Shown here piece after piece: positions 44,323 through 55,590 of a stretch of DNA of 64,000 nucleotides; positions within the stretch are counted from its first letter, which is position 1, and each line of letters starts with the position of its first letter. Under the pieces are notes generated by a model. It saw only the letters and a program-made list of their open reading frames with translations. It did no database searches and was not told the DNA's origin. Both the position numbers and the translations under genes were made by a program. Source of the DNA: Cryptomeria japonica (Eukaryota; Streptophyta; Pinopsida; Cupressales; Cupressaceae); the NCBI RefSeq assembly GCF_030272615.1, contig NC_081415.1, forward strand, positions 372,849,009 through 372,913,008. Reading direction: 5' to 3'.

Positions 44323-45575
44323 CTCCTCAGTAATAAAAACTTGGAAGGACTTAATTCTAAGGCTTCGTCTAACAGGAATAGTGTAAGTAGGGCTTATTGT
44401 TGTAAAAATCATGCACTAAAGAGAGATAGAAGATTTTGGATTTTAGAGGTAGCAAATTTCAATAAAATCAGCCAATCTCCTAGACTTAAGCTGTTAAATG
44501 CAATCAGGACAATCTCCCAAAATTTCGGAAAAAATGTCAGGGACCGTGGCGAACGGAGTGCACACGGTCCTCGTAACTTTTTTTGAAATTTTCAGGGATG
44601 AAAGTTATGATGATTTTAAAGCTAATCTGAAAAAATTGAGTGATTTTACGATCTGTAGATAGGCCAAATTAAAGTTGCAATCTCAAAGTTGAACCCTACC
44701 AAGATTGTTGAAAAATGTAAAATTTGAATTTTGAAAAAGAGGGGGAAATTGAAATTTGGAATTTTATGATTTTAGAGGGAATACTAAAAGCAATGCAGGC
44801 TTTGAAATTTAAAAGTTGACTCGATTTCATACAAAATTCAAATTTGAAAGTGGAAATCAAGGTTGTTGCAATTAAACACTTAATTTCAAAAGTCACAAAC
44901 TACAAAAATTTGAATAAAACACTAAAATTTTGAATGAATGCCAACACATTTTTCAGATTTAGGACTGTAAGAAACACAATATTGATATGAATTTCAATTT
45001 CAATAATTTTTGAATGATTAGAAACCTCAATCCAAGCAATCGCTAGACCAACTTTGACTTTAATTTTGAAAGTGTTAAAATTGATAAAATCAGCCAAGAT
45101 TCTGGATTTTAGCAGAAAAATACAGTAAGATCTATCTCCCGAAATTTCAGAAAAAATGTCAGGGACGATGGCGCTCGGGGTGCACATGGTCCTCGCAACT
45201 TTTTTCCAAATTTTCAGGTATGAGAGATATTGTGATTTTATTGCGGAATCCAAATTTATAGCCGATTTGGAAGTGTTTTGATTAGTGAAATTATCAGTCA
45301 AAGGTTGAATCAAGAAGGTCTTAAAAATTAGGGTTTTGACATTTAACCACTTAATTTTTAGAATTAAAGCACAAATATGAATTGACAATTTGCAATAGAA
45401 GGGTAGATCTGAAACAAGCATTAACAATTAAACATTTCACAAGTTTAATTACTAAAAAGAAAATTTTAGGGTTTTTATGCAATTAGCCTCTAAAATTTGC
45501 AAAAGATCAAACATGGAAATGTAGTTAAGGAAGCAAATTTTTCAGATCTAACCATGAATAATCAGAATGAGGATG
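44323..45575 (-). other. E1 5' leader with duplicated stem-loops
   Basis: Two related segments of about 130 bp (around 44480-44610 and 45110-45240) each hold an inner hairpin (44541-44570 with perfect 8-bp arms GGACCGTG/CACGGTCC; 45163-45192 with one mismatch). A/T arms outside (AAATTTC.GAAAAAA against TTTTTT..AAATTT) extend each into a much longer stem. A related hairpin is in the LTR at 45964-45993. No gene is seen. Leader position suggests RNA packaging or dimerisation, by inference. Confidence 0.6.
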
Positions 45576-45593
45576 TTCACGTTAGGTTCACCA
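45576..45593 (-). other. E1 primer binding site (TGGTGAACC type)
   Basis: The minus strand reads TGGTGAACCTAACGTGAA three bases after the LTR end. The same site occurs in F (TGGTGAACCTGACGTGAA) and J (TGGTGAACTTGACATC), so these families share a primer tRNA that I did not identify. Confidence 0.75.
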
Positions 45594-45596
45594 AAA

Positions 45597-46870
45597 TGTA
45601 AAGCAGAAAAATCGAACCCTAATTGGTCTCCCCTCCCCAACTCCAAGGAGAGAGAAGGGAGAGTCACTAGGGTTGATGGTTTTCACTTAGGAGAGACTTT
45701 ACATTCAAAAGAGGGGTTGAAACCCACAAGATCCAATCCCACACAATGCAAGATTGGATTCTAAATGAGTTTCAAGGGTTGTGACATCAAGGATACCCTC
45801 TTTTGTAAAGAATGTAGATAGAAAGATTGAACTAGGAATGCATGTAAAGTAGGAAAGATTCGCTTATAAACAGAGATAGGGATATGGGATGAAGCTGTGG
45901 ACCTGGAATTAGCAGTAAAATGTTGAGACGGTGTTGTTCTGCAAATTTGAGCGAAAGTTGACGGGACGATGGCGCCCGGCGTGCACACGGTCCTCCGAAA
46001 AATTCGCGAAATGAAGGGGGATCTATTCGTCTCTGCACAAGGATTCCAGATCTTCAATTACAGCCGCGTACCTGCAACCTACACACAGAAAAGAGAGGAC
46101 AATTGGGGGGTTAGGGATGAGGGGTTTGCCTTTAGGTCAAACCCCGGTTTTGGAATTAACCAAGAAATGAGAATGTTGTAAATGTAAATGTTTGTAATGT
46201 AAACAAGTACTGATGCCTTGTTGTAAGAATGTTTGTATTCTTACATGTGAAGGTGTAATGTATGTAGTATGTTGTATGTTGTATGTGATCTCGTCTTCAA
46301 TGGTTGAATCCTTGTCTTGAATGCAACACCTAGCCTTGAATGGAGACTTAGAATGCTCAATTGCTTCAAGGAATGCTTGAATGCTTGAATGTTTGAATGT
46401 TTGAATATCGCTTCCACCTTTTGCCCACATATCTTCCTCCTTTTCCTCTTTTTCTCCCTTTCTAGGAGAGGAAAAGTAGTTTATATACTTGTCAATTAGG
46501 GCTGATAGATTGATTTTTCTGACCTTAGGCCGACTAGGAAACATTATTTCCCGAATTGCAAACTTAAAGACCTGATGCCCAAAAGAGATCGGGCCCAAAA
46601 TAGGGCCAGGGACCAGGGCGCTGGGCGCCATGGTCCTGGGGGACCAGGGCACTGGGTGCCCTAGTCCTGAAGGACCAGGGCACTGGGCGCCATGGTCCCA
46701 CCTCCCGGGACAGCAGGGTGCAAGGAGGGATCAGGCCAGGGTGCAGAAAAATGCAGTTTTTGGTGTTGTAAACAGGTTTCAGGGTCTCCATTCAGGTTCA
46801 ACGTTGCGCCGCCATCGTGAAGACCCAAATGCAGTCAAAATTGCAAGTGTCTCAATTTTAGGATGCTACA
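45597..46870 (-). repeat. E1 5' LTR
   Basis: On the minus strand it starts TGTAGCATCC and ends TTTACA. TATA-like sequence lies near 46475-46490. U3 carries three tandem 31-bp copies (about 46608-46700) of a hairpin unit with GGACCAGGGC and GCC(A/C)T(G/A)GTCC arms. Two extra copies exactly account for the 62-bp length difference from the 3' LTR. Confidence 0.93.
46608..46700. repeat. Three tandem copies of a 31-bp hairpin unit in the E1 U3
   Basis: Each copy reads GGACCAGGGC, a short loop, then G(C/T)GCC(A/C)T(G/A)GTCC. Each is nearly self-complementary, about 130-220 bp upstream of the TATA-like box. A related palindrome is in the J LTR at 54554-54582. Confidence 0.85.
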
Positions 46871-47131
46871 ATTTGGATTTTGACCTGGAAGTTTTAGAAA
46901 CATTTTGGACATTTGTGATCTATTCTTCTCAATGTTTTTCACTCTTTGTTCCAATATCTCTTCTTCTTGAGCTAGTTTCTCCTCTAGTTTTTGTATTTGG
47001 ACATTTACATCATAAAGAGTTTGATCGATATTGCCTTGTTGTTGGGTTCGATATAATTGTGATTGCCTTGTCGGTTGATATGTCAAACTTTGTTGCATCA
47101 TTGGTGCTTGGAACCTTGTTTCAATAGACAT
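46871..47131 (-). pseudogene. Element F ORF, N-terminal part beyond E1
   Basis: The ATG at 47131 starts MSIETRFQAPMMQQ, Gln-rich, followed by a coiled coil (DVNVQIQKLEEKLAQEEEIL) and MSKMFLKLPGQ. The frame runs into the E1 boundary and joins 39006 in frame after removal of E1 and one ATTTG. An upstream in-frame ATG at 47149 is an alternative start. Confidence 0.7.
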
Positions 47132-49160
47132 GTCACTATGCAAATGCAATATTTTTGGAATTTTTCAAGGGCAATATATGATATGCAACTAAATGCAAAC
47201 TAGATAGACGAGCATGCAATCTATGTCAAGAATGCAACCTATGTTTTTGGTTTTTTTTCAAGATTTTGACAAACTTTTTGGAATGCAAATCTAAGAAAGA
47301 GACCCTTAGGAAATTGAAATAATGTCTAGACCTCAAAAGACAAAAGGACCAAGTGACAAAAGGACAAAATGACAAAGTCTCCCCTATATGCTTGGATACT
47401 AAGCTAGGTTTGACCAAATGACAATAATGACATAAAAAGAAAAGGGTTTGATAAGGTCTAGACGTCTTAACAATGACTTAGGGTTTACCAAAGATTTGGA
47501 TTACTCAAGTATGACAAAACCTAGTTTTTGAGACTATATGCAAAGGGACAATTAATATGCAAGTGACCCTAATATGATATGATAATGACCAAAGCTTAAT
47601 GAAGAGACCTAGGGTATGCAATGTATGACAATGGTATGACTTCAATGCAAGAGGACATATGCAAATGGATGACTCTTATTGATATGCAAAGGAGTATGGC
47701 TTAGGTGAAACTTAACCTTGATAGTTGACAATGACTTTGCAAAATGCAACCTAGGATGAACCTAAATGTAAGTGACATGAATGTTGAGACAAGATTTTGA
47801 AAAATGTTTGACAACCATGTTTGAAGGTGTTTTGAAGTTTGTTGGATGAAATGTTCTTGTGTTTAACCTTGTTTTGAATCAATTCATCTTGTTTTTGAAA
47901 TGAGATACAATTCAACTTTTGACAAACAAAGAAGACAAGATATTTTAACATAGACTCAAGACAATCATGCTCACTCACACATTTCTTATGGTAGGCAAGG
48001 GCATTAGGTACTTGAGAGGTAGACTTGTTATGGGATTCAAGGAGAATACATAGATGCTTGACCCCGCAGGCTCCCCTCCACGGCACTCACTTCTCAGGGC
48101 AGCCAAGCATCAGTCCCCATGGAAATCTCCCCATGGAAAACTTAGTATCTCTTCCAAGTATCTGAACTTGTCCTTCTCAAGCAACTAGAAGGGTTTTTAG
48201 CCTCTAAAAAAAGGTGTTTAGTAAGGATTTCTGTTAAGTGTTACTCCTTGATGTCATGCAAGCGTGATTGAGACATTAAGCCCATCAAGATACCAAACAA
48301 ATGTAGTCACGCAAGCATGATTTAGACCATGAGGCCCTACTTAGATGTTGATATGAGAAAGAGTTCAAAGGTCATCACTTCCCAAGTAACTGCAATTCCC
48401 ACGTAACCCTTCCTTCAAAGCTTTCGCTCATCAGGTATTTGTTTATAGTGAGTTAGAATGCCAAGGTATTCTAGCTGTACTCACTTTGGGTCATTCCCTT
48501 CTCACGATTATCACTTGCTTGCAAAAGAAAATGGTTGGGAAGGCAGGCCCTCTAAAGGTGACACACAATCAAAACAATGAGCATGGTATTGAAGATCTAG
48601 ATTTCTGATCACCCTAAGAAGGATGAGAGCATACTCTCCTACTCCAATGTCAAGCTCAACAATTAAAGCAAACATACATTCATTCCATCCTATTTAGAAA
48701 TCATACTAGGTGCCTATAACATTAATGGCAAACACCAAGTTTAGTTGTTTCTCCAAGGCAACTTGCAAAACCCAAGTTAGAAGTTAGAAGTTAGAAGTAT
48801 CAATTCTACATAAAACATGTTAGTAATTTCATTTGTTGTCTTTGCCATGTGTATGCCAAGATGCTGCATAGATAATTAGTACCAAAAACCAAAACACAGA
48901 AAACAGAATGCAAAAACAAGACAATTTTCAAGTAAAACACTGCATTTTTTACCTCTGTTCTGGACTTTACACAGGCGGAGAAGTCATGACATAGGCACAG
49001 AAGTCATGACACAGGTGCAGAATGTCTTCAACATAGGCACAAGTTGCTTGACATAGGCGCAGAAGTCTCCAGAAAGCCCTGCACTGCCCTATTTTTGGGT
49101 TTTTGGCCTGCAAATCAACTCAAAAGCACTCAAAAACACAGTTAAGGGGTTAGATGGTTA
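47132..49160 (-). other. Element F 5' leader
   Basis: About 2 kb without a recognised gene. It contains five copies of a 20-22-bp repeat (ACATAGGCGCAGAAGTCATG type) at 48970-49067 near the primer site. Open frames of 63-111 codons here are not supported by any motif. Confidence 0.6.
48970..49067. repeat. Tandem repeat, five copies of a 20-22-bp unit in the F leader
   Basis: Copies read ACA(C/T)AGG(C/T)(G/A)(C/G)AGAAGTCATG with small changes. The array lies about 100 bp downstream of the primer site in the element's own direction. Confidence 0.8.
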
Positions 49161-49163
49161 GTG

Positions 49164-49181
49164 TTCACGTCAGGTTCACCA
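49164..49181 (-). other. Element F primer binding site (TGGTGAACC type)
   Basis: The minus strand reads TGGTGAACCTGACGTGAA five bases after the LTR end; same class as E1 and J. Confidence 0.75.
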
Positions 49182-49186
49182 ATTAA

Positions 49187-50510
49187 TGTAGCATAGGAAT
49201 TCGGAAATCATCACAAACATTATAAACATACTTATCATTAGCTCAATCACGAAAGCTCAATTGCAATGATCTATCCTAAACACATTCAATAGAGACATAA
49301 AGATAAAGCATTCAAAAGTAAATACTATGCAAACCATATGCAGATCTGAATGCTTCCTTCATGCGGCTCCATTGGTCTTCTTTCCTCTTCAAATAGTTTG
49401 GTTGTGGATCTCACGTACAAGTGCACATACATAATTGAAAGCAAGTAGACAAGATTATTGATCAAGAGTACTCAAAATGTGATTGATTAGAAATTCGATA
49501 ATCTGATTAGGGGGTTCAAAATGCGATCAATTGGGGTTTGATTGAAGAAATTCATCCAATTTATAGACAAATTGGAGAGATAGATCAAATTAGCATGATT
49601 CAATTCAAATGGAAATTGCAAATCAATTATGTCAATTATGACAAATTATGACAAATTATGCACTTTCTATGCAAAATTTGATTGATTGATAATTCATGAC
49701 AATTTATGACAAATTTCTATGTCAAGAATTGATTGATTGTCAATTATGACAAATTATGACAAATTTCTATGTCATTCCCATGAATTTAGGAGAGAAATAG
49801 GAGGAAATTGAAATTAGGAATTAAGAAATTAGAAAAATTAGAAAAAGAGGAATTAGGAAATTAAGAATTAGGAAAATGATGAAAATTAGGAAATTAGTGA
49901 ATTAATCAATAATTTTTCATTTATTAATTAATTCATTCACAAAGAGGAATAATTAGCCAATTAAATGAACATTTAATTGCGATAAGAAGACTTAGGATAA
50001 ATAAATAATTTATTAATCCTAAAGAGGGAAATGACAAACTAGGTTAAGTGATTAAATCATGAAACCCTAGAAGATGAATTAGCAAATGCAGGGATGACAA
50101 TTAGGTCTTGATGTAAAATTGATTTGATCATGATTCTTGATTAACAAAGGACCAATGTGATAAATGATCTGATTGATAAATGCGCCAATTGACGAGGAAC
50201 AATGACTAATTGATCCAAATTGACATAATTGAGACAAACAATGATCAATGATAAATCGATCGCAAAAGGACAAGATTGACAAGAGGACAAGGATTGATGA
50301 CGAATCATGACTGAAAATTGCTATCGACAAGACCTAATTCGAAAGTGAGAAAAATGAGGAATGTAGAAGAAGGACTCGATGCTCACAAATGATAAAGACC
50401 AAGTGCTCAACATAGAAGAAATGTTAATGTGATGCAAAAACCTAAAATGAGGCAATGCGCAAATGTTAAAGTATGACTTCGCAAGCGTTGACCATTTTTA
50501 GGTGTCTACA
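49187..50510 (-). repeat. Element F 5' LTR
   Basis: It matches 33056-34379 base for base in length, with about 21 substitutions. On the minus strand it starts TGTAGACACC and ends ATGCTACA. Confidence 0.93.
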
Positions 50511-51475
50511 GCTGCACATCATTCATACATAGTAATGACAATTGATGCATACTCTATTTTTTTTATCTTCTTCCATAGGAATGAGTCCTAGGTCCTCCAT
50601 ATCTTCTATCAAACATTGAATCCCCCCCTCACCCTCCCTATCTCAATAATAAACATCACATACCCTACATTGTGTCCCATCAACCTAATCAAGTCAGTTA
50701 CTCTATCTGCACAGGTACATTGATTCACACACACCTAGACTATCAACAGATACTCTGATCAAGTATCTTTGGGTCTCAATAGGTAATCAATCATGGCAAA
50801 CCTAGACTCCTACAGGCATTTATCACAATGACCTAGTCTCAATGGGGTTGCCAGGATTCATCACAAACAACCTACAATGCCAATACTATCAATTGATCAA
50901 CCAATCAAAAACAATCACAACAAACAATTACATCAATTGTCTAAGTCTCAATGAGTATTTTTCTTTAGATACCTTGGCTTCATCGGACATTTACATCAAT
51001 TGTCTAAGTGACAACAGGTTACTTTGATTCACTTACTCAGACTTTATCCTGTCCAAGCAAACAACTGACATCAACTATCATGCTTTGACTTGACCGGTGC
51101 AATTAAACTAATTGCACTAGATTGTCCAACCAATCTTGATCACTTGTATAGTATCAATCAACAACACAACACCACATTTGCACCAAATCTCCTGCTTGAC
51201 CTAAGTGTATTCACTGGCTTGCTGTTTCTCCATATTTAACTCCGATTTCTTCCATTTTTTTCACTGTTATTGCTAATTTCTTCAATTCTATCTCCCCTTC
51301 ACTTCTTGTTCTTTTCGAGAGATCGCCTGATTTTTAAAAAAAAACCAGCCCATCTCTTGAGGGGGCATACCACCCATTAAATTAACATTTATGGTGCATA
51401 TTTCTTCATGCCCATTTTTCTTTCTTTGAAATGACACGGTAAACCGCACCGCCTCAAAGAGGGGTAAATATAGTC
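50511..51475 (+). other. Element G 3' region after element F, with polypurine tract
   Basis: This resumes the G sequence interrupted at 33055. No gene is seen. GCCTCAAAGAGGGGTAAA (51459-51475 region) matches the polypurine tract style of F (CTCAAAGAGGGGCAAAA), and a G-rich run (GAGGGGGCAT) occurs near 51360. Confidence 0.6.
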
Positions 51476-52975
51476 ACATAAATTTTTCCATTTAATTAAA
51501 TAAATATTTACTATTTATTTGATTATTAAATCCACTAGCCAACAATTAATTCATACTTACACTCTTCTTCTATTAATTAAATAAATTATTCAATTTATTT
51601 AAATTAATTCATTAAACCAAATTCACAATCAATTAAATGAATAAATCATATTTATTTAATTTAACCCCCTTTCCTCTTTTAAATAAATAATTAAAACATT
51701 TATTTAAATCACTAAACAAATTCCCCCCACTTGCATTCTCCTACAAATGCAAGTTGCAACCACAATTGAAATAAAGTAATTTATTTCTATTAAAAATCCT
51801 TATTTCCCTCACCCACCAAACCCACTTGTAATCCTAAATCCCCTTCTAGATTCTTCTAACCACTTTCTAAGTTCTTCTAATCATTCTTAATTAGCCTAAT
51901 CCATTTCCTAAATATTTTCACATTCCTAAGCAACTTGAAGTCACTTCTCAAAGCCTCAAAGTCTTTGGAAAACATTTAATGCTTTATGTGTTCAAGAAGC
52001 TAACCCCTAAAGTCTTTTAAACCACAAATGGCTCTTACATGACCATTAATGGCTCTTACATAACCATTTATGGTTAATTCCACTTGCCCACATGGTTAGA
52101 GACTTTACCTCTAACTCAACCCTCATTTGACTCATGGGTCTCTTCAAGCATTTATTGCTTTGACCATGGTTATCCTCACTAACTCTTGCACAAGAGTTTA
52201 TCCATTGGATAAAGACATTATTTATTGGATAATGGTTTTATTCATTCATCTGAACATTAACCTTACCTCCCAAGTTAACCTTCAATTCATGTCAAGCATT
52301 TAATGGTTCTTCCCTCTCCCTTGAACCCATCTCATGTTGACATTTGTCATCCTGGGATTGGGTTGAAGGCTCTCACATGGATCATAAACCCATCAAACCT
52401 GGCCCTTGTTGAGATTACTCAATCTCAACCATCCATTGCTCCATTTTACCTATAAATAGAGCTCACATTCCTCATTTTCAAATCCTCAAGCATTCTCAAG
52501 CACATCTATAATCCTGAAATCTTGTATGCATCTAAGTTATAGTGAATTTAGAGAGCATTTTAGCATAATAATCTACATTTTTCTTTTGGCTAAAATTAAC
52601 ATTAGCTAATTAAATAATATCTCATATTTAGTTTTCTTTACACTCGCATTGGCATAATTAATCATTTTTCAATCTTGAACCTCTATAAGACATCCAGAAT
52701 AGTGCAAAAAGCTACTAAGAGCTACACTCATTTGGAACTTGGAGAGGAGAGGAACAAGGGAGGAGTAGCTACAAACATGGTGGAGGACATTTGGAGATGT
52801 TTTATTGCATTTCTTAGTTTGGTTAAGCTTTCTATTTTGTATTTTGTGTCTCTCTTGATATGCTTGCTTAGGATAGTCTTTGATTTGTGATTTCTAACAC
52901 TAATGCTTGGATTGTTTCTTGTGTGTTTGTGTTTGTCTTCCTAAACGTATTCTAACATCCTATTTTGCAGAGAAT
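51476..52975 (+). repeat. Probable 3' LTR of element G (right end approximate)
   Basis: It begins TATAGTCACATAAATT directly after the purine tract, consistent with a decayed TGTAGTCAC start. A clear TATA box, CCTATAAATAGAGC, lies at about 52450-52463. No partner LTR is in the window, so the right end near 52975 is a guess. The small frame at 52675-52890 has no known motif. Confidence 0.5.
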
Positions 52976-54344
52976 CAAGTTCCTTCTATGTTGTCAAGAG
53001 AGATGTAAAGGGAAAATATAGTCTACAATTCATTTGATTAAAACATTATGTACATTATTTATGGTCATGGCCAAATGCATAGAAAATAGTAACCTTTGAA
53101 GAGGGTTGAACATGGTTGAGGAGAATGAATAAAATTATTCCTTGTATTTATTATCAAATCTATAACTCCATTTGTAAAATATTTTATATTTGTAACATTA
53201 CTAGGGTTATAGTTGTAGTTTCAAGTTAGAATCATTAGGGATCAAGCTATTCTCTATGACTAACTAAGTATAGTGCTACTAAATGTACATATAAATAACT
53301 TTATTCGATGAAATAAATAAAAGATGTTGCAAATAGGAGGATGAAATATAGAAAGCAAATATGATAGCTAGAAACATTTTATATTGAACTAGAACAAGAC
53401 TATGACAATGAAGATAAACAATTAGAGATAGTATAAATCTAAGCAAAGAAAAATATGAGATTCATTATATTCATATGCCTTAGTTGGCCCAAAGCTTACA
53501 TGTGTTAAAATAAAGTTGTCATTTGCATTCATTGCCTTGGATCAGATGTGTACTAAACATTGTTTACCAATTAAGATTCTTGTACATTTTATTCACAAAA
53601 CTACTTCTAAACATTTCTTCAATTTTAATTTGTCTCAGAGCTAGATTCAATATTTAGGAGTCCAAAATTCATGGAAGATTATGAATAAGAGTTCTAAAAA
53701 CCTAACAAGGTTGCCAAAGTTTTCTTACACTTAATATTTTTGCAAAAAATAGGTAGAACTATTAAAGTGTCAAATTTGAGGGAATTGCGTAATTTCATTG
53801 CACTATGCTCATCAACTTCACTGTGGACGTTTTGCTTACTTTGAGATTTTGCATTCCCAAACTTGCTAAAATAACAACAAAATAGTTGTAAATTTTAACT
53901 ATGGGATAAATTTTGTGTAAATTAACTGCTATTTGACATGAACTTTATTTAAGTTAATGCAAGAGCATAAATCAAAATGAGTTGGCTATTAGTTCCTTTA
54001 ATGGCGTTAGGAAGGATGTAAGAGAAAATTCATTCTCCAATTCATTTCAAGAGTGTTGAACATGGTTGAGAGGGATGAATTATCAATTAGACTACTTTCC
54101 ATACATAATGAAAAAACTGATATGAGATGGTATCATTAGCTTAAAGAATACCAAAAGAAAATGGGTGAGGTTAGAACAACATATAGTAAAAAATTGAAGG
54201 GCTAACTACCCTTAAGCAAGGATGAGTCAATAAAGGATTGTAACCAGAGATTATTATAAAATTCATAAATATTTTGGGAAAAGAAATGAGAGAAGAACTA
54301 AATCAATGATGCTTCATCAATGCTATATGAAGTTAATATAAATA
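52976..54344. other. Intergenic or unassigned repeat, no gene seen
   Basis: AT-rich sequence with only short frames. Two related passages (about 52995-53125 and 54000-54085) share GGATGTAA(A/G)(G/A)G..AAATT and GTTGAACATGGTTGAG, suggesting an old internal duplication. Confidence 0.4.
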
Positions 54345-55539
54345 TGTAGCATCATAGATTGTACCCTCTTACAATTTCGTCCTCACATAGGCCTCACTTT
54401 GGCATTTTGGCTTCTAACACATGATTATTGTGTTGATTCTACTCATACCCTTTGTCAATCCTACATTTTCATCATTTCTGTTTCTTCCCCCTCATGTTGA
54501 GTCTTGATTTTTCAAGACCAAGGTGTTGGGCCGGCTTGGTCCTAAATCAGGACCAGGGCACCCAATGCCCTAGTCCTAATCAAGACCCATTTTTGGGCTC
54601 TACAATGATCATTTCATTTGAGTGGGAAATTTGATCTTGTGTCAGCTTGCTCTAGAAATTTTTTTTTCAAGCAATCAAGTATAAAAGGAAGTCTACCCCT
54701 TTCATTTGAAATCCTAACCTAACTTCTTTTATGATCTCAATTGCACTTTGGTGAAATTTAATTCAAGTAAGCAAGTAAGTAGTCATTCATCAAGCATTGA
54801 AGTAGAAGTTAAGTCAAGTTCAAGTATTAAAGATGGCATCCATGATCAATGTTTAATGAGCATTCTACATAAAATCCTAAAACCTTTGTGTGAAGGTCAA
54901 ACAAAACTTCATCAAGGTATGCATTGCTCTTTCAAGCATTTTAGTGTTTCCCTCAAAAGGAAAGTTTTATTATAGTCTTCATTAGATTTATCAATTCAAT
55001 TTCATGGTTAATTCCAAAATTGGGGTTTGACCTAAGGAAAAATCCTTTCCCAACATATTTCCCTCTCTTTTTGTGTGCAAGAAATAGGTGCATGAGTTGT
55101 ACTTAAGAATTCTGGTAGAGTCAATAGTGACAAAGAGGTTCATCTTTCAACAACAGAAAATCTGACCAAGCTGGATTTGTGCTACCTGATCCTAAAAAAT
55201 CAGGCCAAACTACTAGTAGCATGTTCTATGTTCTAAACATCTTATTTTACCTATATCTCAGTTTGTGGCTCCAGAAGATATTTTTAGCAGTCTGTTTTTA
55301 TGATTTACTTCAATTATCAATACTCTTATCCCAATTGTACAATTACATTCCAAATTCAACTTAGGAAAGAAGATAATTATTAACAACCAATGAATCTAAT
55401 CAGAATGTCATCCCTTTTCCTTATTTGGATTGAGGTTAGATATATTAGGTTCACTCCTCTTTCCATTATTTTAGTTGATTTGGGATTGTTAGTCTTTTTA
55501 TTATCTTAAATGACCTCACTTCCAAATTACACCATTACA
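54345..55539 (+). repeat. Element J 5' LTR
   Basis: It starts TGTAGCATC like E1 and ends CCATTACA directly before a TGGTGAAC primer site. TATA-like AGTATAAAAGGAAG lies near 54679-54692. A near-palindrome (AGGACCAGGGCA with TGCCCTAGTCCT, 54554-54582) corresponds to the U3 hairpin of E1. No 3' partner is in the window. Confidence 0.75.
54554..54582. promoter_or_regulatory. U3 near-palindrome of element J
   Basis: Two 12-bp arms with one mismatch flank CCCAA, about 100 bp upstream of the TATA-like box. It is the same sequence type as the E1 U3 unit although the surrounding LTRs are diverged. Confidence 0.5.
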
Positions 55540-55542
55540 TTT

Positions 55543-55558
55543 TGGTGAACTTGACATC
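55543..55558 (+). other. Element J primer binding site
   Basis: TGGTGAACTTGACATC follows the LTR end by three bases; it matches the E1 and F class with some decay. Confidence 0.65.
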
Positions 55559-55589
55559 TTTCATGCTTAATTTTGATTTCTTCTCTCAA
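55550..55589. repeat. 40-bp duplicated flank of element D, left copy
   Basis: This matches 62436-62475 with two mismatches. It begins with the 5-bp CTTGA that also follows the 3' LTR of D. It directly abuts a 5' LTR that lacks its first bases, so it is not a simple target-site duplication. Confidence 0.85.
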
Positions 55590-55590
55590 T

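Larger units (their letters stand above)
39007..46870 (-). mobile_element. Element E1: gypsy-type element with Gag-protease only
   Basis: On the minus strand: 5' LTR 45597-46870, primer site, leader of about 1.27 kb with two large stem-loops, gag-protease 44322-41190, untranslated 3' region, purine-rich AAAGTGGGGGCTAAA tract and 3' LTR 39007-40218. ATTTG duplications are perfect. No RT, RNase H or integrase is present. LTRs differ at about 39 of 1,212 sites plus a 62-bp tandem expansion. It splits the F ORF in frame. Confidence 0.93.
33056..50510 (-). mobile_element. Element F: non-autonomous Tat-like gypsy element with one giant ORF, containing E1
   Basis: Two LTRs of exactly equal length (1,324 bp) differ at about 21 positions by eye (1.6%) without indels. 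On the minus strand: 5' LTR 49187-50510, primer site, leader of about 2 kb, an ORF of about 940 codons (47131-46871 then 39006-36419), untranslated 3' region, polypurine tract CAAAGAGGGGCAAAA (34380-34394) and 3' LTR 33056-34379. No gag, protease, RT or integrase is found. Without nested E1 it is about 9.6 kb. It interrupts the 3' region of G. Confidence 0.9.

Noticed and set aside
46630-47127. 165-codon plus-strand frame
   Set aside because: It spans the E1/F junction and is antisense to the LTR and the F ORF.
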